Shown one piece after another: positions 35,716 through 47,073 of a stretch of DNA of 64,000 bases. The translations under genes and the position numbers were made by a program. The stretch lies in assembly GCA_947645195.1 (NCBI GenBank), contig CANSGD010001499.1, forward strand, positions 124,001-188,000, written 5' to 3'. This DNA comes from Patellifolia procumbens. Taxonomy: Eukaryota; Streptophyta; Magnoliopsida; Caryophyllales; Amaranthaceae. Below the pieces are notes generated by a model that saw only the letters and a list, made by a program, of their open reading frames with translations, ran no database searches and was not told where the DNA came from. Within the stretch, counting starts at the first letter, position 1; every line of letters begins with the position of its first letter.

Positions 35716-37560
35716 CACATTTGGTTTGTAGTTTACTGGTTGAAGAAGATTCCCCAGACACATTTCTTTCAATTTATGAGAGAAAACTAGAGAAGAAAGG
35801 AAATGAAACCTTGATATCCGATTTTTTAAAACAACAAAATGAGGCAAACTTTTCTACAAACCCTAAAATTATGTAAAGCATTAACACTTTGTTTGGATAG
35901 CATAGAAGGAGGAAAAGAGAGAGAAGGGGAAGGGGGAGGGGAGGGAACAAAAAGGGAAGGAAGATGTATGTTCCATTTTCCCTCCAAATCTTTTCAATTT
36001 TAGAGAGATTAAGCTTATAAAAGAAGGAGAGAAAATGTTTCCTTCCTCTCCCTCCCCGTCCCTAACCAAACTATTTCCCAAACAAGAGAAATTTCTGAAC
36101 AAAGACCCTTATCTATGTTCTTGGCAGGCTCTTGTCTTGAGGGCCTCCAAAGATAATATTTCGTTCACTCTCTATTACAACTAAATGTAATAGGGAAGTA
36201 AGGTTCGAATCCACATAGAATCGGGGTTGTTAAGTATTTAGCATGGCCGAGTCATAGATAATAAGTAGCCGAAAAGTTTTTTTTATTTGAAATGATTTCT
36301 AATAAACTAAACTAAACTAAAACTAACTAAAATAGAAAATCTAAAGTAGAATAATCTTGAGTCCGATTAAAGGTAATTTCAAATCAAACATCGATCATCG
36401 AACCTCTACCATAATCACCTCTTTGTTTATCTATTGTTCAGAACTAATCTCATCATGTTCTCCTTAACCATAGTTAATTAGCACAAATCAGCGTGACTAC
36501 GAAACCCGAACCAAAAGGAAACCTATACGAAACCACATAAATTCGGTCCAAGGCAGCAATAAATACAGTGTATCAATAGACCTAACAATAATATTTAGGC
36601 CAATAACATCCAACAATTGGTTCAACTTCCCAAGAATATAAAAGAGATGAATAACATCTAAATTAACCCCTTGGTGGCTGCATACAAAAGAAGAACAAAA
36701 CAATCAGATTTTAACTATCGGATTAAAACGGTAGATTAATCATATAATCAATACTAGTGGCGCTCCTAGATTTAACTATGCAACAATCATGACATACACA
36801 TACAAATAAAACCATAAATCAAAGAGAGTAAAACGGGGAAAAAAATCTCACAACATAGATTGAAGCTCCATATTAATCTTCCTCAAGGTTAAACTACAAT
36901 TTAACTTCAAATTAAGCTAAACTAATGAGGATGAGAGGAAGACCTAAGGAGGAAGGAAAAGGTTACCCCCCCCCCCCCCTTGGTTCTCTCCCAAAACTAG
37001 AGATAAAGTGTGAATATTAGCGTAAATGAAAAGAAACATAATACTTCGATAAAATATAACAGAGAAGTTGAAGTTTATGTGGGCTGTGCAAGTTGGTGGC
37101 CGCGAAATGGCTCATGCTCCTTCTCTGCTTGGCAGTTGGTCTACTGCAACTTGGCTATTGCTGACATTGTTGTTGTTGTTGGAGAGTTGTTGCTGACGTA
37201 GACGCTCTCGTACCATCTCGAAGTAACCTAGAAGTTACACGAGCCTTCCCAAAAACATTACTCAAAAGTACAATTGGCGTTACAAAGTTCGAAAGTTAGA
37301 ACATTAACATTAACTTATGTACAAGACTTCGAACCTTCGCTAAAGCTAAATAATTACAAAACACTCCAACAATAACCATCTAACCCTATGTCAAATGGAT
37401 ACGGAATGACGTAAAAGTATTGTATAACTTGAGCACATTAGTTCTTTTTCCTATAAAGTAAGAGTCCCTATTCTGACTATTCACCTTTGCACATCTTAAA
37501 ATTTTGAGTCAATTCCAAGTATACCAAACAAAAAGAGACGAATGGAATAACTAATTTGAG
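35716..37560 (-). other. Degenerate LTR-like and unassigned intron DNA
   Basis: A small foldback with ends resembling cactttgtttggatag lies at about 35883-36100. From about 36115 the minus strand resembles a Gypsy-type LTR: the block aaggttcgaatccacataga parallels the primer-proximal end of other LTRs in the window, and an AT-rich part follows. A run of 13 C lies at 36967-36979. I cannot place borders and see no coding remnant. Confidence 0.35.
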
Positions 37561-38068
37561 GATGTTTTTATGTTTGCCTTCTTGAAAAAAGGCTACCTTA
37601 AAGAATTAATAATAGTCACGAATTGGTCCATGTCAACATATGATGTTTATGGCTAATTATTAAAGATATACTAAAATATGCAACAACATATGTCACTATA
37701 TAGTATAATATAATATAGTTCATTATACGAAAATTATGCTTTGAAATGCATTAGTCGTCGTCTGTTTTTTGGTCAATACCATAACATGTTTTTGTTATAG
37801 CAATAATTTGGACATATACAGTGAAATTGGTATTGGCTATGGCTGGATATCTCCCAATTTTACTATCCAAATTACGGCTATAGCTAAAACATGTTATGAT
37901 ACTGTCCAAAAAACTAAAAATGTCGATAACTAATTCTCGTATGGAGGTTTAGAAAATTTTAAAAAATTAAGTAAATGCTAAAATAATCATTGCTGACGTG
38001 GCCAAACGTGTGGTTCACATTAATCAACTACCGTGACCTTTTTTAGAGAAGTCTATACTAAAATTTTC
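37561..38068 (+). repeat. Copy of the terpene synthase 5' flank inside intron 2
   Basis: Matches 28971-29487 base for base over long stretches, for example aaagaattaataatag, catatgtcactatatagtat, tcattgctgacgtggccaaa and accgtgacctt. It includes the internal foldback around cagtttttggac. It ends 74 bases upstream of exon 3. In the other two copies this segment lies upstream of exon 1 or at the right end of the duplicated block. Confidence 0.92.
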
Positions 38069-38141
38069 ACTAATATGGGCATTTATTTTTAGTGGTTTTA
38101 AATACTTGCTGTTTGATTGTTTTTTTTATTTCAATACATAG

Positions 38142-38547
38142 ATGCTTTTGGGAAATTCAAAGATAAAGATGAAAAGTTCAAACAAGAAGTTGAAAAGGAC
38201 ATTAAAGGGCTTATGAGTCTCTTTGAAGCTTCACAGCTTAACACTCATGGTGACTATATCCTTGATGAAGCTGTTGAATTTAGTGGCAAACTTTTGAAGG
38301 CCTCAATGAAGAATATTGAACACTTTGAGGCTATGATAATTGAAAACACACTTTGCTATCCACATCACAAAAGCTTGCCAAGACTTACGGCCAAGAACTT
38401 CCTTCCCAACTTCAAAACTTCCTTAAAGTTTTTTCATGGTTGTAATGATATCAGCGACGACTGGATAAACGAGGTTGAAAATCTAGCGCGCATTGACATT
38501 AACATGGCTCGAATGTCACATGAGATTGAAACAACCCAAGTTTCAAG
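38142..38547 (+). CDS. TPS: Terpene synthase exon 3
   Basis: Acceptor ag at 38140-38141 and donor gt at 38548; 406 bp. It encodes the end of the N-terminal domain and the start of the catalytic domain. FKQEVEKDIKGLMSLFEASQL matches the family block GLLSLYEASxL, followed by GDYILDEAVEFS, then HPHHKSLPRLTAKNF-like and a final MARMSHEIETTQVSR. Phases (1 in, 2 out) are those of other plant terpene synthases. No stop. Confidence 0.92.
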
Positions 38548-38602
38548 GTATGTTATGTTTCAAACAGGTCTATTTTTTCAATTCCATATACTATATTTTT
38601 TT

Positions 38603-39427
38603 GGAAAAATTGCCTAGAATAATGCAACCTTTTGACAATTCGCAAATAATAATGCAACCTTTCGATTATTTTGGAATAATACAACCTTTATACCCCATTT
38701 ATTTTAAATAGGACAAATGACCGGTTACCTGAACAATTGGTAATTTTTATTTAATACTTTAAATTTTAATTAATATAAACTTTCAAAAAAATAAACTCCC
38801 CCACCCCCACCCCCACCCCCGCTACTATCAACCCCCCCCAGCCCCAACCCCCCGCTACTGTCAACCCCCCACCCCCACCCCCACTCCCCGCTGCTTCAAC
38901 CCCACCGCTGGCCGCTGCTATCAACCCCCACCCCGGCGTTTGGCTCGTCGGCGGCGGCGTTTGGGTGGGGTGGTTTGTCGTCGGCAATGTGTGGATGGTT
39001 TTGTGCGTGGACAAAGGGAGGTGCGGGGGTGATTGGAGGTGTTTGGTTGTCGTCGGCGGCGTGTGAGTGTGGTGGCTTGTCGTCGGCGTCGTATGTGAGG
39101 GGTGGTTCGTCAGCGGCACAGTTATGGTGGTGTTGTGGCTGGGGGAAGGGCGGAGGGGTGGGTGGCTCTGGTAGTAGTAGCAGTGAAGAGGGAGGGATTT
39201 TTTTTTGTTTTTTTAATCTTTTTGTTTTTAATTTTTTTTAAAAATAGTTTATGATAACCAATTACTAAATGACACGTGTCTCATTTAACCTCTTCTTTAC
39301 GTTAGATCCGGTTTTACCCCATTTAAAATAAATGGGGTATAAAGGTTGCATTATTCCTGAATAATCGAAAGGTTGCATTATTATTTGCGAATCGTCAAAA
39401 GGTTGCATTATTCTAGGCAATTTTTCC
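38603..39427. mobile_element. Mutator-like foldback element, family with 48539-49542
   Basis: The ends ggaaaaattgcctagaataa and ttattctaggcaatttttcc are perfect inverted repeats. The 9-bp duplication tattttttt flanks them. The arms contain the repeated phrase aatgcaaccttt at three spacings. The middle is very C-rich on one side and G-rich on the other (38790-39180), so it is also self-complementary. The long frames in the GC-rich part are composition artefacts. Confidence 0.92.
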
Positions 39428-39698
39428 TATTTTTTTTCCAGAACTTTTATATCTCTCCTCATTTCCAAGTAAATATTACATCTTCCCATTTTTGTTTGTC
39501 TCAATTACATTTTCTATTTCTTTTTTTGGATATGGTCCATCAATTATACCCAGCCCCCCAAATATAGGTCCCCTTTCCTTTTTGGGAGTCAAATTTTAAA
39601 ATCGTTGACCATATATACTTATTAATATATAGAAGAAAACATACTCATGTAAGATCTTGTTAGAATAGTCTTAATACGTAATTTCATAATATCAACTT
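39428..39698. other. Intron 3 segment, nothing recognised
   Basis: AT-rich DNA between two foldback elements; it holds the target duplication copies of both and nothing else I can name. Confidence 0.4.
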
Positions 39699-40747
39699 TA
39701 GAAAGTCTAATATAGACCCGGTCTACATTAAATTTATTGTAGACCAGGACAAGTCCCAAAAGTTTAGGTTTTTTTAGCAAAAGTTAAATGTAGCTCCACC
39801 AAAAGTTTAGGTTTTTTTAGCAAAAGTTAAGATTTTGTAATTAAAAGTTAAGGTTTTGTAATCAAAAGTTAGGTGTTATAAATGAAAAGTTAAAGTTTTT
39901 TTAGCAAAAGTTTAGAATTTGTAATCAAAAGTTAAGGTTTTGTAATCAAAAGTTAAGTGTTATTAATGAAAAATTAAGGTTTTATTATCAAAATAAATTG
40001 AATCCAACGTACAAACTTACCAAAATCAAATTAATAAACACCTACTGAAATTCAAAGAAATTGTATAGGATACCTTAATGTGTGCATTTCAACGAACACT
40101 TGATATGCATCCCAAATTCCATGACTGATAACAGTGCCGGCCACTCTTCCGCTTCGATGCAATTCCTAATGTACTTAAAAGTCTTTAATTTCCCAAAATC
40201 CAGCTAATACAACCATTAAGAATGGAGGCAATTATCATATTCCAATGCAAGAGAGATAGTTAATGAACTAGTGAATAAATAGGACTTAATGTCAATTTCC
40301 ACCAGAATTCTCAAAAACCAAACAAATTTTTAGCAGTAAACTACATCCAAACCTCTGCTGATTTCTCATTTCATGGCAAGGAGAGGCATTTTCAAGAAGC
40401 ATATTATGGCCACAACTCCATCTTTGATTAAAGAAATTAGCATCACGTCAACTGAAATGCTCATAGTACCATCAAGCCACCGCCGACGAACGATGGTAGA
40501 GGTAAGAACTATAACCCTTTAAGATTGAGAACTACTGGGTGGCGCAAGGTGAGGGAGGAGAGCGTTGTGGTGGTTGTGGGTTGCCGGAGCAGCGAGCAAA
40601 GAAGGGCAGAGGGGGGCTGTGTGGCTGACGTGTGAAAGGGGAAAGAGAAGGCGAGAGGGAGGCGCTTCAAGTCTTCAACATATTGTTGTGATTATAATTG
40701 GGTCTACACTATTTTTAATGTAGACCGGGTCCACCCAAGAGTTTCTC
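39699..40747. mobile_element. Mutator-like foldback element, gacccggtctac family
   Basis: The left end tagaaagtctaatatagacc and the complement of the right end, gagaaactcttgggtggacc, are diverged inverted repeats with a conserved gacccggtctacatta core. The 9-bp duplication tatcaactt is perfect (39690-39698, 40748-40756). Inside is an irregular array of aaaagttaaggttttgtaat units (39775-39990). Confidence 0.8.
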
Positions 40748-41426
40748 TATCAACTTTGTATAATTTTGAATAATAACAAAATTAAACATATACAAGGTTT
40801 GAAGACTATGGAAAAGAAAAAAAAAGACTTATATTTTAGAATATAGAGATCAAAGTAATATTTTTTTCCTTAGAAAAAACACTTGCTCTCCCACCGTGAT
40901 ATCTTAATAAAAAAAACTAAATAATATTCACTACCTCACTTTTAATTATAAAATTTCATTGCCCGTCTCTTCAAGTTCTCCCTTAAAATTTCATTGTCGG
41001 TCTCTTCAAGTTCACTCTTAACTCATAACATCTTTTTTCATCATCTTTATACGATGTCTTTGCCCCATACATTATCATGAATCAAGTTTAACAAGCACTT
41101 GTTGTATTTCTGAAGCAAAGGGTGAGAAAAGGAAGAAGGTAATGGTCAAATGAGGATGAGGTAAGATATATGAAAAGAAGTAATAATAAAGGCACACATG
41201 TCAAACACAAAGGGAGAAGTTGGAACATTGAGCTAAAGTTCAAGCTTGACATAGAATAATTACGAATTAGCATTTTATAGCTTATTAATTCGTCAACTTA
41301 GGATCATGACATCAAACTAACATCATTAGACCATTGCGGTTTCTAAATTAGACTTAAGTTATTGCTTTTGAAAATTTCACAACAAATGGTAAAACGTTAC
41401 TTCCAATCTAATCTTTTTCAAATACC

Positions 41427-42325
41427 TCTATACTATAAGGAAAGAGGAGGGGTACACACCAAAAATAAGAAAAGATAAAATGCATTAAATTAAATGAAGG
41501 AAGTTATAGTTCCTATAATTAATTAGATTAGTTAAGTTTTTTTTATATTTTCAATCATGGTCATTTATTTCAAACTAATTTCTTTTGGGTGATAAAGTAT
41601 CAAACGTTTCCTTTTATAATTGTTTCATTTTACTCTCCTACTCCCTCTCTCATTCTCTCTGTAAACGACATCTTTCATTAATCTTTTAGTAGAATTTTTT
41701 GTCTTCATTGACGTTTTAATTTTAGATTATTATTGTTAATCTATTCTCTAAAATTTATTACTCATTTTCCATTATGTATTTTTTTGTTTAACTCTTTGAA
41801 TTCTTTTGACATTATAATTACACCCATCGAAAAAACAAAATAACTAAAACTTAACGATTATTTGTTAAAAAATAAGAAAAATATATATACACTCACGGGA
41901 GAAAGTGCAATATAATTTCTCCAAAATCCTTATATTGTCCTATTTCATACACATTGTGTATATATGGATTGAAATAGAATATTTTTCATAAGAAAAACTA
42001 AGGTAAAAAGATATGACAAGTAAAAGGGAAATCCGTATCTTTATTATATAAGGGAGGAGAGGACTTCGTGTCCACAGAAAATTACAATTTCACCCTTTTT
42101 CTGCTAAAGTTCTATTCGATAAGGGAAGAGGGTAAACCATAAAAAAATTTAAAAAATCAAAAAATTATAAACTTGCTGGAAAGAGAGAAGATGGTAGTTA
42201 TTTTACTTCTGAATTGGAGGTGCAAATAAAATATAAATTGCGAACTAATTCATAATTTTGTTTGAGACCAAAAACTTTGATCGTTTCGAAAATTTATGGC
42301 ACGCATCGCGTGCATACAAGACTAG
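41427..42325 (+). mobile_element. Helitron-like element(s) in intron 3
   Basis: The 3' end has the palindrome gcacgcatcgcgtgc followed by atacaagactag and then T. Two possible 5' ends of the same family precede it: tctatactataaggaaag at 41427 and tctttattatataaggga at 42038, the second preceded by A as expected. The shorter version (288 bp) is close in size to 61238-61445. Non-coding. Confidence 0.65.
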
Positions 42326-42616
42326 TTTTACCATAAAGGGGTACGCATGTTTGTGAGAAGTATTATTTTAGCCAGTCATTAAGGAGATACGCGTGCTTCT
42401 AACATCAAAGTAAAGGGGTACATAGAACTCATAAAGAGGTATGCGTGTTTGTTAGAAGTATTATTTTAGCCAATCATCAACGGAAGAATATCGTGAAACA
42501 CATCCTACTTGCCAATCATTAGTCCTAATTCCAATGTAATCTTTTTCCAATATCTTACCAATATAAAAGCTTTCAAAACCATATAGGCTAAGGTCCCATT
42601 TATTTCACCTTAATTT

Positions 42617-42995
42617 TACGGAACTGAACTTATTTTTATGAAATTGAACTTTGTTTTGCTGAACTGAACTTATTTTTACTGAATTGAACTTATTTTTACT
42701 TAAATGGAACTTATGTTTTTGAACTAAACTTATTTTTACTGATTCATGTTGTTTTTTCTTCTTTGCACTGCTGATATTTACTGAACTGAACTTATTTTTA
42801 CTAAACTAAACTTATTTTTACTGATTCCTGTTGTTTTTTCTTAATTGCACTATTGATTTTTACTGAACTGAACTTTTTTTTACTAAACTGAACTTATTTT
42901 TGCTGAACTGAACTTATTTTTAATGAATTGAACTTATTTTTGTTAAACTGAACTTATTTTTATTAAATTGAACTTTTTTTTATTAAACTGAACTT
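42617..42995. repeat. Minisatellite of a ctgaactgaacttattttta unit
   Basis: About 15-18 irregular copies of an 18-21-base unit, with variants such as ctgaattgaacttatttt and ctaaactgaactt, interrupted twice by a ttgttttttctt spacer. It is intronic and has no coding capacity. Confidence 0.9.
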
Positions 42996-43263
42996 ATTTC
43001 GAGTTATATCCAACATATAAATATTTCGAGTTGCATTAATTATAAAATATGGTTAAAACGAAGTATATGAATCCGAGCTATGCAAATAGCGCAATAACTA
43101 AAATAGAACGGAGTAATTACTTTATGTTAACACTTGAGTGAAATAGAATAATCTTCTTTCATTGTACAAATATTTATCATTATTACCGAAATGTCTGTCT
43201 CATGGAATTTTTCGTACGTGATTTAGCTTACTATGGAAAAGTTTAAACTAAAGCTTACTAACT

Positions 43264-43572
43264 ACTCCTCCGTTTGTTTTTTATTGTTATGCTTTTCTTT
43301 TTAAAACATTTAATTTCTTTGTAATTTTACGTTTTCATTTTTACTATTTTGGTAACCTTTCATATTTTTATATTCTAATTTCCCACACTTTAAGGACACA
43401 CTTGTCCTTTTGTTTTCATTAAACATGCAACTTCCCCATACTTTTTGCTTTTACAATATTATTTTGCATATTTTATCTATTTCCCAAACAATCATAACAC
43501 AGATTTCATAATTTTCCTTGTTTAACCTCAAATTAAGCTGTTACAATTAATAATATATAGAGGAAGTATTAA
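43264..43572. mobile_element. Possible MITE in intron 3
   Basis: The left end ctactcctccgtttgttttt and the right end atatagaggaagta are weakly inverted and lie about 300 bp apart, like other MITEs in the window, but the match is poor. Confidence 0.4.
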
Positions 43573-43834
43573 AATTACCCAACATTAATGGCATCTAATC
43601 TACAAAGAACTTTTAAAATACTGATTGGATTTGGTAAACTTTGAATTGAACATGATTAATTTTGACACACTTCTTTTTTTCAAAGTGGAGAATCAAGAGA
43701 GAACCCGCTATTAAGGATGAACGGAGTGATAATCTATTATGTTCGGATAGTTTGGACAAAAACTATGGACTTTAAGCTTTCATGCTTGTGTTTACAAAAT
43801 AAATGAATAGTTCTTTGGTTTTAATCTCAATCAG

Positions 43835-44190
43835 GTGGTGGAAACAACTGCACTTGGCCGACGAATTAAAGGTTGCAAGAAATACACCACTCAAATGGCA
43901 TATGTGGTCGTTGGCTTCACTCCCAGGTCCAAATATGGCACAACAAAGGATAGAACTCACGAAACCTATTTCCTTAATTTATATCATTGATGATATATTT
44001 GATGTTTGTGCTATACTTGAGGAGCTCACTCTCTTCACAAAAGCTATTAATAGATGGGAATATGAAGATATTGAAGGATTGCCAAAGTATTAAAATTGGT
44101 TCTAAGACGCTTCATGACATTACAAACGAGACGAGCAACATGATTTACATGAAGCATGGATGGAACCAAAAAGATTGTTTAAAAAAGGCG
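43835..44190 (+). CDS. TPS: Terpene synthase fused exon 4+5 (DDxxD), with frameshift
   Basis: Acceptor tcag ends at 43834 and donor gt is at 44191. The first part reads RWWKQLHLADELKVARN and YIIDDIFDV, where D-D-I-F-D (43989-44003) is the Mg-binding DDxxD. The family has an intron after the second base of the arginine codon (here 44053/44054), separating exons that, as I recall, are usually 219 and 139 bp. Here the reading passes straight through (INRW-EYEDIEGLPKY). The fused exon is 356 bp instead of 358; the missing 2 bp at about 44088-44091 bring a stop. Downstream, the next frame carries KTLHDITNETS and KHGWNQKDCLKKA, the correct exon 5 ending. Confidence 0.9.
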
Positions 44191-45016
44191 GTATTAGACT
44201 GATTTCATTGTACTTTCTCTATTTCTTATAATCTCATCCAAATAAATAAAAAATTCGTAAATGAGTTTCTGAGTAGCTGATCAGCTAGCTTTTCTGTTAA
44301 AAATGATAAGTTGTTTTTACTAACTTTGTGGATTGAAGTTTGCTATCATTTTGCACTAAATAGAAACCTTATATTATTTCTGATTTTGCCAAACACTTCA
44401 AAACAACCAAAAATCAAACAACTGGTGTAAAAGTATAATTTTCGTATATTATGCAGTATATTATACAATATAGTGACATATATTGTAGCGTAAAAGTTCT
44501 TAAATCATGCATATTGGTATATAAAGGATAGATTCTGAATTTAAAAATATAACTTTGGAAGATATCAATATTATTTGTATTGTATAAACTGCATATAATA
44601 CATGTACAAAATTAAGAAACATATACTTCCTCTGTTTTTAAATAAATGCTACATTTCACTTTAGCACGCTTGTCGACGCACGTTTTATATCATTTTTATC
44701 TTTAATTATGCATTTGTAAAAATTATGACAACTAGATATTAAAAATATATATATCGAGACGAATCAAACGAGATCCAACATCACTATATTTTTCCTTATG
44801 CCTATATCATAAAAGCCGGTCAAATTATAATGAATGAATAGTATTATAAGTCAAAATGTAGCACTTAAAAAGAAACGGAGGTAGTATTTCTTTTAACCTT
44901 ATCCATAATATATATATACGTAAACAATCTGTTACTGATGTGGAGCAATTGGTGGATCACATTTACTCATTTCGATAGCCTTTTTTGATAAAGCAACTCT
45001 AAAAATATCCATGCAG
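44191..45016 (+). other. Terpene synthase intron 5
   Basis: Runs from gtatta to atgcag. It contains a TA-flanked MITE at 44636-44884 and otherwise AT-rich non-coding DNA. Confidence 0.8.
44636..44884. mobile_element. TA-flanked MITE in intron 5
   Basis: The ends cttcctctgtttttaaataa and cacttaaaaagaaacggaggtag are inverted repeats, with TA at 44634-44635 and 44885-44886. Its interior contains the block tcgagacgaatcaaacgaga, a motif also present in other MITEs here (for example 21108 and 61980). Confidence 0.82.
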
Positions 45017-45265
45017 TGGGCAGATTTATGCAATGCATTCCTTGTGGAGGCGAGATGGATTGCGTCTGGAGAGTTGCCTACGACGAAAGATTATCTAAGG
45101 AATGGAATAGTTAGTTCTGGAGTTGATGTTATCTTTGTGTATGTCTTCTCTCTCTTGGGTGAAGAAATAAATCCCAAGACCATTGATCTCTTCAACAACT
45201 TCCCAGAAATTGTATCTTCGACAGCTACAATCTTTCGTCTTTGGAATGACATTGGTAGTGCTAAG
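45017..45265 (+). CDS. TPS: Terpene synthase exon 6 (start of NSE/DTE motif)
   Basis: Exactly 249 bp, the length I recall for this exon in plant terpene synthases, with acceptor atgcag and donor gtatgt. It begins WADLCNAFLVEARW, continues LPTTKDYLRNGIVSSGV, and ends with IFRLWNDIGSAK, where N and D are the first two ligands of the second metal motif. Open throughout. Confidence 0.93.
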
Positions 45266-45655
45266 GTATGTAACCAAAACTTGGACTTGATACCAATATA
45301 CTATAGTTATTTGTGTAATTACTAACTAGTCAACCCAACATCGAGCCACCTCACTAAATGTATTAAAAAGAAAAGTTTCTCAAAATGATCTCTAGTAAAA
45401 AAAAAGTCGGATAAACAAGATACTTTTTTTTTACCATTATTTTCATCACTATTCTCTTTACATCCCCTAACCTTAGACAGTAGCCAATTACAACTTAACA
45501 CATATTAATTTGACTTTCTAAATTAGCTAGCCTTCTCATGTTAGTCGATCATTCATTATACGAAAAAAGGGACAAATATTATTGAGCTTAAAAGGCAACT
45601 TCAAATTGACTTTCAGAATTAGTTCTTTCAAGTTATCACATCATTATACGAAACA

Positions 45656-46956
45656 TCTCTACTATATAAAAGAAGGAGGAGGGGTCGACGCCAAAAAAGG
45701 AAAAATATGCTACTTCCTCTGTTTCAATTTAAATGAAAAAGTTTCTATTTTTGGATGTTTCAAATTAAATGCAACCATTCACTTCTTTCTATTTTTGGTA
45801 TAAAATGTACACTCCTGCCCTTATTTTAAAAATTAAAACACATATTATACTACCCAAATCAAATTCATTACTAACCTAATCAAAATTAATCCAACTAACC
45901 CCCCTATCTCTTCAATCCTTCACCCATCATCCAGTAACCCACCACCATTTATCCATCCTCCATCACCATTTATCTCTCCTCCACCACCCACCACCATCAT
46001 CATCACCATCATTTTTTAACGTTGTCCACCCTCCACCACCCTCCACCATCATCATCATCGCCATTTCTTGACGACAGTCATCCTCCACCACTCAGCAAGT
46101 CACCACCCACCACCGTCATCATCAGCACCATTTCTCACAGGCGTTCATCCGCCACCGCCTACTACCATCATCATCACCTTCGATCTCCTCCACCAGATCT
46201 GCGTTTCTCTTTCCTCGATATCGAATCGCCTCTCTTTATCTCTTCTCGATTTTGTTTCCTCGATCTCTGATCTCCCCTCTTTATCTCTTCTCAATCTTCG
46301 GTCTTTTTCCTCAATTTCCGATCTCCTTTCTTTTTCCTCAATCTCTGATCTCCTTTCTTTCTCCCTCCTTGATCTCCTTCACCAGCACATCTCTTCGAGT
46401 TTTTTTGGTTTCGTTCGTGGTTTGCGATTTGTGCTCGTGTTAATCGTGGTGTTTTTGGGTTTATGATGGTGGATATGTTGTTAAGTGATGGTGATGGTGA
46501 TGATTGGTGGAAACGCTTTTAAAGATGGTGGTGATGAAAGTGGTGGTGGAAGGATGTGGCAGAGGTTGTGGTGGATGTGGTGGTTCTGGTAGTAGCTTTA
46601 ATTAGGGTAGTAATGGTTATGGTAAATGATAGTGGTGCCGGTGATGGTGGTTGGGGTAGATAAAAGTGGTGGTGGTGGTGGTAGGATGTCAGTGGTGATG
46701 GTAGGACATATGGTGTTGATAGTTGGGGGGGGGGGGGGGGGGGTTCACTTCTACATTTGCTTAATTACATACCTAAACATATACCCTTACCATACTTAAT
46801 GACTCACTAACAAAATTCGCCTAGGAGTCTGTGCCACCAAAATTGTTGTATTTAAATTGAAACAGAGGAAGTATTTACTTTATTAATTTGAAAATTAACT
46901 AAATTAAATGATTAATCACTCCCGCTTTCACATACATCGCGTGCATTTAACTCTAG
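45656..46956 (+). mobile_element. Helitron-like element in intron 6
   Basis: It starts tctctactatataaaaga after A and ends ctctag before T, with a degenerate catcgcgtgcat hairpin remnant before the end. It is the same family as 27398-28526. The only content is a nested TA-flanked element, so it is non-autonomous. Confidence 0.65.
45713..46871. mobile_element. Large TA-flanked foldback nested in the Helitron
   Basis: The ends cttcctctgtttcaatttaa and ttaaattgaaacagaggaag are perfect inverted repeats flanked by TA. At 1.16 kb it is much longer than a typical MITE. The interior has a CCACCA/ATCATC-rich left part, a pyrimidine-rich middle (46150-46440) and a GGTGGT-rich right part ending in a run of 18-20 G at about 46724. 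Frames there are composition artefacts, although a captured 5' UTR-like segment is possible. Confidence 0.7.
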
Positions 46957-47073
46957 TAATAAAGAATAGTTGAAACTATTATGTAAAGACCATTAATAGT
47001 ACAAAAAATGAATATATAGATCTTTATTATAAAAAGAAGATTAGTTGTTAACCATATAGTACTAATTTTGCAG

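Larger units (their letters stand above)
31057..38141 (+). other. Terpene synthase intron 2 (7.1 kb)
   Basis: Bounded by gt at 31057 and ag at 38140-38141. It holds an L1-type LINE (about 31110-33112) with a nested MITE, a hAT-like element with a nested foldback (34230-35707), a degenerate LTR-like stretch (about 36115-37250), and a 0.5-kb copy of the gene's own 5' flank (37561-38068) that ends 74 bases before exon 3. Confidence 0.85.
38548..43834 (+). other. Terpene synthase intron 3 (5.3 kb)
   Basis: Bounded by gtatgt and ag. It holds foldback elements at 38603-39427 and 39699-40747, Helitron ends at 41427-42325, a minisatellite at 42617-42995 and a MITE-like sequence at about 43264-43572. 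No coding sequence. Confidence 0.85.
45266..47073 (+). other. Terpene synthase intron 6 (1.8 kb)
   Basis: Runs from gtatgt to tttgcag. Most of it is the Helitron 45656-46956 with its nested TA-flanked element. Confidence 0.85.

Noticed and set aside
38766..39241. Gly/Pro-rich frames of 88-117 codons
   Set aside because: They lie in the C-rich/G-rich loop of a foldback element; composition alone keeps the frames open.
46022..46466. Ser/His-rich frame of 132 codons
   Set aside because: Overlapping open frames, simple-repeat content and location in a foldback loop argue against a gene.
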